Source: Dryocosmus kuriphilus (taxonomy: Eukaryota > Arthropoda > Insecta > Hymenoptera > Cynipidae). Taken from it: a stretch of 64,000 nt of DNA. Of this stretch, positions 57,181-64,000 are shown piece after piece. The stretch is taken from the NCBI GenBank assembly GCA_038277395.1, contig CM076189.1, positions 84,309,421 through 84,373,420 on the forward strand, written 5' to 3'. How positions within the stretch are numbered: position 1 is the stretch's first letter; each line of letters opens with the position of its first letter. Below the pieces are notes generated by a model, which worked only from the letters and a program-made list of their open reading frames with translations, did not search any database and had not been told where the DNA came from. The translations under genes were made by a program, and so were the position numbers.

Positions 57181-60100
57181 TAGTTTCTACAAAATTTACA
57201 ACTTTTGTTTTACAGTTTTGGAAATTATATCAATAAATTCTAAATTTACTCATTTTTTCTTGCTTGAAATTTTAAAATTAAATTATGAAACATACTTTTC
57301 CTACAAAATTAGCCATTTTCGATATTTTTTCCTATTTTTAATATTTTTCGGGTATTTTTTCTCGTTAAATTATCAGATATAATTTTTGCTCGAAACTGAA
57401 AATACTTTACAATTTTTTGTCGAATTTTTTTTCTACACTTTTGGAAGATATTCCAAAAAAATTGAATTTTGTTCGCCTTTTTTAGCTGTATTAATTAAGT
57501 AATTTACATATTTATTTAATCTAAATGAAAAACTTCGAAAATTTTGTATAATTCTCTTCTTTCTAAGCTTTTAAATTTCTAAAGCTTTTAATTTCCTTCA
57601 GAACGCGTTAGAAAATGTAAAAGCAATTTGCGTAGTTCTTTATTTAGTAAGTGCTACCTAATTTTGTTAATTCAACTAAGTAGAAAAGATTGTAAAAAAT
57701 TTCCTAGGTTTTTAGTTACAAATTTCTAAAAATTTCCAGATTTCATGTAACAAGCAATAAAAATTCCTAAGTGTTTTATTCAGTTTCAAAATCCCAATAT
57801 AGTCTAATTAAATTGGGTTATTATTTATAATAATATTCTTAAAAGTTTCCCAAGTTTCTAAATTTAAAAATTTCTGAACTTCTAAGATTTCTAAATTCCT
57901 TCTTAATAAGCTTCAAATTGCTTCATTTTAATTTAATTATTCGGATTAAATTGTGTTGATGAAAGTAAATAGAAACCATTTTATAAACTTTCTAAATTTC
58001 TAACACACTAAATTTAAAAAGTTTTTTAATTTTTCTCAAAAAAGCTCCAAAATTAAAAAGATTGTTCGATTTTGTATTCCTTTACTCTTACTCATTTCCG
58101 CTAATTAAACTAGATAAACTTACAAAATTTGCTAATTTTCTAGATTTCAAAATTTCTCCTGAAGAAATTAATTTTATTTTTTAAATTCCTTTACAATGTA
58201 GTTTCATTAAATTGGGTTAATTTTTATAAATCATATATATTTTTGAAGGTTTCATAAATTTTAAATTTTGAAATTTATGAACTTCTAAAGATTCTAAATT
58301 TCTTCTTAAAGAGCTTCAAAATTGCTTAATTTTAATTTAGTTAGTCGGATTAGATTTTATTGATTCAAATAACCAAAAAATATCATATAAATTTTCTAAC
58401 TTTCCAAAACTGTAAACTTGTAAAATTTATAAATTTTTCTTAAAAACATTCAACATTAAAAAAATGTAATGATTATTTATTTGTTTAACCATCTTTCCGC
58501 TAATTTGTATAGATAAATTTGAAAAATTTGCTAATTTCGAAATTTCTCCTGAAGAAATTAATTTTATTTTTGGGATTCCTTAATTTTTAGTCCTTACTTC
58601 AATAGATAAAAGAATATAGAAATTCTCTTGTGGAAAGTGCGCTTAAATTCTGGTATTTTATCAAGACAAAAAAACTTTATATAAAATTTCCTATGTTCAT
58701 AAATTCTAAATTACCAAAGTATCTAAACGTTCTTAAGCTTTGAAAATAAAAAATAAAAGTTTATTCTTTATTTAGTCAGCCAGGTTAGATTTTCTCGATT
58801 CATCTGAATAAAAAACATTATACAAAATTTTATAAGTTTCGAAGTTTCCAATATTCTCCTAAAAGAACGTTAATTTTTACATTCTCATCTTTTTTTGTAA
58901 GTTTCCAAGTTTTTTATTTATTGAAGAATGACAATCAAGTGTGATTGAATTTGGTTAAGTTTAATAATAATGAGCACTTTTCAAAGTTTCCTAAGATTCT
59001 AAATTTTTTAATTTCTAAAGTTCTGAAGTCTCTAAATTTCTTCTTAACGAGTTTGACAATTAGATATTGTTTCTTATATTTTATTAGACATAATTGTGTA
59101 AATACAATAATATAAAAAATATTGTATAAATTATTCTCTCTTTCTAAATTCCTAAATTTCAAAATTACTAAGGTTTCAAATTTCTTCTCAAAAGTCTTGA
59201 AAATTAAACAATCTTTCTACTTGATTTTACAAATTTCTTCTTAAAAATCTTAAAAAATAAACAATCTTTATACTTTTTATTTATTTAATCGGCTTAATTT
59301 CCGTTCATTTAATGCAATAAAAATATTGTACAACATACTCTAAGTTCCTAAACTATAACTAGCTTCTTCCAAAATGTTAACTATTCTGTTTAAAATTTCG
59401 AAGCCTTTTTATAGTTAGAACGACTATATTGGGTAATTTATTTATATATCCATTTAGTTAATCTAACTAAAAAATTTCTAATATTTTGCAAAATTTGTTT
59501 CTTTCTAAACTTTCAAATACCTGAAAGTTTTTAATTTCCTTCAGAATAAGTTAGGAAGTTTAGAAGCAATTTTCAAAGTTTTTCATTTAGACAGTACGAT
59601 CAAATTTTGTTAACTTAAGTAAGTAGAAAAAATTGTACAATATTTCCTAGTTTTCCAGTTTCAAATCTCTAAATATTTCCAGATTTCTTACAAAAAGGTA
59701 TTAAAATTTTAAGTCTTTCATTTAGTTTCAAAATCACAATCAAGTCTGATTAAATTGGGTTATTTTTTATAGTAATGAACATTTTTGAATGTTTCCTAAG
59801 TTTCTACGTTATAGTCGGACTAAATATAGTTATTTAGTTAATAAGAAGCGAAAAAATGTAATTTTTTATTATTAAATTTTGTTAGCTTATTTGAATAAGA
59901 AACTTAGAAAATTTTTGAAAATCTGTTGAAATTTCTAAATTAACAAAATTTCTACATTCCTTTCAAGAAACACAAATTCTTTTTCAATTAATTTGTTTAA
60001 TTTGTTTGCCAGATTAAGATTTGGTTATTTTAATTAAATAAAATAGAAATATTCAAATTCTTAAAAAAGATAAATTTGTTCTAAAAAGTTTTAAAAATTC

Positions 60101-61439
60101 CAGGTTTATTTTTTAGCCGAACAGATTAAGTTTGGTTTCTAAATTTCTTGTGAAAAGGTTACGAAATTTAAAAACAATTTTCTAAGATTCGTATTCAGTT
60201 CAAAACGAACATTAGTTAGATTTTTACACAATTTTACCAGACAAACTTATAAAATTTGCTATTTTTCGAAATTGCAAAAATTTACCCTGAAGGGGTTAAT
60301 TTTCGTTTTAAAATTCCCTAACTTCAAGCCCGATTAAATTTGATTATTTGATTAGATAAAGATATTAGAAATTTTTTTTAGAAAGTTTAAATAAATTTTG
60401 TTATTTTAATTTTCTAAAACATTTTATTGAGTTCTAAAGGACACGCTAGACAGAATAAATTTAATTAGTTTAATAAATAAAGAAACTTCGAAAATTTTGT
60501 CTTTAATTTAGTTAGGATGATTATGTCTCGTTAATTTAATGAAATACAATTTTTGGGTAACTCAAGAGCATATCAGAAAAAAGAGAACATAAGAGAAGTT
60601 GCTTTAAACAAATTTGTTTAGCATTTTAATTTTTATACATAAAGCAGAAACTTAAAAGGTAAGGAAAATATTTTTAATTTTTCTTTTTACCGAATTTATC
60701 ATACAATCTACAACAAACATCGTGACCTTTAATAATTCTGTTTTTATGAAGGTTGGGCGCTTAATAAGACTAGAAAATACGGAACATTGTAAAATCTGAG
60801 AAAAACAATCTTCGTTCCTTGACTCTATTTGTTTAAATAATAAATGAAGCGTTCTTGTCGTGTAAAAATAATAGAAGACAGCATCAGGACACGTCTTTCC
60901 TATAAAAATTAATTTTGTTATTTTATCAACTTGTCTGTTTAAAAAAAATTAAGGTTTTTCCTAATATTATATTTCTCACATTGGTGTGTCTTTCGCTGAT
61001 CTTAAATTTAAGTTTTAAAGAATATTATAATTACTATTTATAAAAAATGCTACATACATATGATCTAAAATATGGTTTCTTATAAGCTTCCATTTTGAAT
61101 TATTCGTTCTTAAAGGGAATCATCCAAAGTTTCCATATGGTACAAGAAAAAATTTTAAGAAAATATTATTAAATTCCTAACACTTAAAATTGAATTGCCT
61201 AATCTGAATATTAAATATTGCAACAAACTCAAAGCGGTAGCTTCAAAGATTCAATCGGAATTCTATGCCTAAAATATTAGCAAGCCTGCAAAGGTGACAA
61301 AATTATAATGTTTGTTTCTTTTAAGTATTCGATTTCTTCAGATTCACTAGAATACACTAAATCACTAGATTTCTCTTAAATTCTGTCAATTTCTCATGAA
61401 TCTCCTTTCATTTTTTAATTTTAATTCTATTTCACCCAA

Positions 61440-62290
61440 TTTTCAGTTTAACGGAATGCAATTTGACAAAATTTTTATTTTCCCTAATTTCCATGTGTCG
61501 TAGTTTTCATTTTTTCGAAGTAACGTTTGGCATAGTTTTTATATTACCGAATTCCTAAATTTCATAATTTTTATCTCAACGATATACAATTTGTTGTACT
61601 TTCCATTTTTACGAATTATCGTTTGACATAAGGTTTATTTTTCAGAATTATAGTTTAACATTGTTTTTATTTTTCCGAATTTCTATTTAAAATAATCTTT
61701 ATTTCACCGAGTTACAATTTGTCGTAGTTTTCATTTTTTCGAATTATTATTTGACATAATTTTGATTCTTCCGAATTTCTATATTTAATATTTTTTATTT
61801 TACCTAATTACTATTTGTCGTACTTTCAATTTTTCCGAATTATGGTTTGACAGTATTTTTATTTTTCCGAATATCTATATGGAATAACTTTTATTTTTCC
61901 GAATTTCCGTACTTCAAAATATTTATTTTACCGAACTACCTTTTTTTGTAATTTTTCCGAATTATCGTTTAAGATTATTTTTATTTTTTCGAATTTATAT
62001 ATTTCAAAAGTTTTATTTTAGTGAATTACCATTTGTCGTACTTTTAATTTTTCCGAATTATCGTTTGACATTATTTTTATTTTTCCGGATTTCTATATGG
62101 CATAATTTTTATTTTAGTGAATTAACCTTTGCGCAGTCTCCATTTTTTAAAAATTATGGTCTGATATCATTTTTAGTTTTGCAAAATTCTATATGGCATA
62201 ATTTTTACCTTTCTGAATTAAAATTTTGTAATTTTCATTTTTCCGAATTATATTTAGGCTTCATTATCCAGAATTATGCTTTGTCAGAAT
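61440..62290. repeat. CCGAATT array (block 5, second)
   Basis: About 26 units. Preceded by the ccatatgg and catttttta..attct modules, and followed by ataattcctacaaaatt as in the other arrays. Confidence 0.8.
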
Positions 62291-62535
62291 TTGTATAATT
62301 CCTACAAAATTGCCAATTTTTACTTTACAGTTTTGGAAATTAATCCAGCAAAATGTAAATTTACCCTTAGTTAGTTAGTTTATTTGATCTCTCCCTTTTA
62401 CGGGTTTAAGGGCCTCTGCTCCCTGTACATATGATTACAATTCATCCTTCCTCTAACTTAACCACACTACTTATAACCTAATGTAACCCCTTTCTTAACA
62501 ATTATTTCCAATACTACTATTAATTCTACTAATGA

Positions 62536-62950
62536 GCGATCTTCTGGGGCATCCATTCCGTCTTACCATAAGAATACATTTTCTTCGGTTACTTTTTACT
62601 TTCCTTTTTCAGGATGACTGGTTTGGCTCTACCGTGTTCCTTTGCTTTCTTTTCATTCCTCCAGTTTCTTCATCCATGCTGCTCCCTAACCATTACCATC
62701 CAAAATCCATCTTACAGACTCATCCACGCTCAACTGACCATTCCTCACCTGCACACCTCTCTAACACATATATCCATGACTCCATTTCGAATCCACATAC
62801 TCTACACAGATTCTCCTCTTCATCTGTCCAATACCTACAAGCTCTCACTCCTTCTCCCATCCTGAACCGTATCACTCTGCTCCATTTATCTTCGTTTTTT
62901 ATTTTTTTGTAGATATTCTGGTTCCGTCAGCCCTTTGACCATCATATACC
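62536..62950 (-). pseudogene. LINE ORF2 extreme C-terminus (Cys-rich remnant) and start of 3' UTR
   Basis: The minus strand here parallels 19890-20203 of the other copy (a LFGRMKKWSRVIRFRMGE-like stretch and a Cys-x2-Cys region, in broken frames). The plus-strand frames in this interval are antisense shadows. Confidence 0.55.
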
Positions 62951-62955
62951 ATCTA

Positions 62956-63384
62956 TTATATTTTGAGTCCATAATCTTTTTCCATCTCTCTTCTCCTTGT
63001 TTTGCTAAGAACTCTAACTCTATGACTTGCCATTCTGCATTCTGCAACCCCTTCTCGTATATCACAAGCCTTTCTCATTTTATTCCTTTCTTCTTCCCAC
63101 TTCGACTTTCCCAAATTGCCTCTCGTCTCGCTTTTACGAATTTCGCCTAAGCAAACCTGTGCTATTTCTTTCCCCTTGCCCCTTTTCAACTTGTCGTCAA
63201 ACTTCCAGGTTCTCTTGATTTGTCTAGTTACCATTTTTCCCCTTCCTACTTCTTCCCTTAACGTGTATCCTGGGCAACTCCAACTAACCCCAATTACCCA
63301 TCTCAAAAATCTTTCATGAAAAGTTTCCACTTTTCCATGTTCCTTCCATCCCCAGACCTCTACTCCATAATCCAACACTCCCAA
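62956..63384 (-). pseudogene. LINE ORF2 C-terminal part
   Basis: 142 codons: LDYGVEVWGWKEHGKVETFH, ERFLRWVIGVSWSCPGYTLR, EEVGRGKMVTRQIKRTWKFD. It is closely related to 20459-20827 of the other copy and more intact. This RT-distal region of unknown function is typical of this LINE family. Confidence 0.8.
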
Positions 63385-63455
63385 ACCAGCGCATTGAAAA
63401 GCAAGACACTCATCCCCCAGTCGTCATTAAACCTTCTCTTTACTATACCATTACT

Positions 63456-63990
63456 TTACTCGCCCCTTCTATCCCTCTGCTCACCTGCGCCTCGTTCCCC
63501 TCCTATCTCAAACCAAAAACCTAGGCAACAAAACTCTTCCACAGTTTCTACTATTTGTCCCTTCATCTTCCAAATGAAATTTATTTTGGTCTTTCTACTT
63601 TTAAAGCACATCAGCCTTGCCTTTTCTACGTTCACTCTCAAATCTTTTGCTGCCACATACTCTTAAAAAATTCTCAGTATTAGGTTCATCCCCTTTTCAT
63701 CTTCTGCTAATAAAACCACGTCGTCCGCGTATGCTAGCGAGTATAATTTGCTATTATACAAACCGTCCCCCTTTCCCTATATTCTTTAGCATCTCTTCTA
63801 TGTCTGCCAGCAGCATATTAAAAAGTAGCGGACTCAACGGACACCCTTGCCTCAGCCCTCTTCTTGCCTAGAATACCCGCCCTTTTTTCTTTCCTACTTT
63901 CACCCTAATGCTCGTTTCTGTAAAAATTTCTTTAATCCCCTGCACCAGTCTTTCTTATATACCCCTCTCTTGCGTTGCCTGCTATAACAC
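63456..63990 (-). pseudogene. LINE reverse transcriptase part
   Basis: 63456-63656 reads LRVNVEKARLMCFKSRKTK and VEEFCCLGFWFEIGGER (RT motifs after the catalytic box). Near 63690-63740 the antisense of acgtcgtccgcgtatgctag gives LAYADDVV, so the catalytic YADD is present. Further on, GLRQGCPLSPLLFNMLLADI is split by frame changes. The window ends inside RT. Confidence 0.8.
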
Positions 63991-64000
63991 TTTCTGTTCA

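Larger units (their letters stand above)
53710..62368. repeat. AT-rich modular repeat, block 5
   Basis: About 8.7 kb, the longest uninterrupted block. Landmarks recur about 4.8 kb apart: tttaacaaacatggtga (55905) and caacaaacatcgtgacc (60710), acatttgtgtgtttcgctgat (56197) and acattggtgtgtctttcgctgat (60978), ccatatggcac (56348) and ccatatggtac (61131), CCGAATT arrays at 56690 and 61440. Reading frames of up to 87 codons here follow the repeat and have no protein character. Confidence 0.75.
62369..64000 (-). mobile_element. Third copy of the minus-strand LINE, 3' part, runs off the window
   Basis: Its 3' end on the minus strand is cccgtaaaagggagagatca followed by an AACTAACTAACTAA tail, like the copies ending near 19609 and 30493. 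Coding remnants cover the RT through the C-terminus. The 5' half and any target duplication lie outside the window. Confidence 0.88.

Noticed and set aside
53710..62368. Many 60-87 codon reading frames in AT-rich sequence
   Set aside because: Phe/Ile/Tyr/Asn-rich translations of repeat modules, present wherever the module occurs. No conserved start or domain.

Overview
The window looks like a gene-poor, AT-rich block of an arthropod nuclear genome, most likely an insect. The weak lean toward Hymenoptera rests only on my memory of similar transposon proteins in ants and wasps. I see no host gene, rRNA, tRNA, CRISPR array or bacterial operon. Nearly every base can be assigned to a transposable element, a transposon-derived repeat or an AT-rich modular repeat. 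All recognisable proteins are transposon proteins, and every larger one is broken.

Layout. 1-2866: decayed plus-strand non-LTR retrotransposon (endonuclease + RT) ending in a (TAA/TTA)n tract. 2960-11711: a palindromic TTAA-flanked (piggyBac-type) non-autonomous element of about 1.4 kb, interrupted by a BEL/Pao LTR retrotransposon (3973-10040, GCTCA target duplication) and by a 1.26 kb T-run-inserted element with a GC-rich palindromic 3' end (10132-11390, here called family H). 11716-27782: AT-rich modular repeat interrupted by a 3 kb mariner/Tc1 element of the DD41D type with long inverted repeats (14755-17801) and a 5 kb minus-strand LINE (19609-24638, 12 bp target duplication). 27783-30789: family H copy split by an ORF1-only version of the same LINE (28556-30493). 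31047-32005: internally deleted mariner. 32468-35638: two more H copies. 35639-37404: AT-rich repeat with a CCGAATT array.

37405-50630: a head-to-tail array of four family H units. The second unit contains a solo LTR (38213-39249) and a large TIR-bounded insertion (39378-48384). That insertion contains an R1-clade LINE, whose ORF2 is interrupted by a 4.7 kb DNA transposon (41929-46623) with ~0.5 kb TIRs, a 6 bp duplication and a spliced transposase gene of a superfamily I cannot name. 50727-53709: a 3 kb H-like element carrying an inverted-repeat core with poly-G tracts. 53710-62368: AT-rich modular repeat with an apparent ~4.8 kb period. 62369-64000: 3' part of a third copy of the minus-strand LINE, running off the window.

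The insertion order can be read from nesting. The AT-rich modular repeat is oldest, followed by piggyBac-type and H elements, and then LINEs, mariner, BEL and the unclassified DNA transposon. Several insertion points are confirmed inside the window by paralogous empty sites or by seamless restoration of a reading frame.
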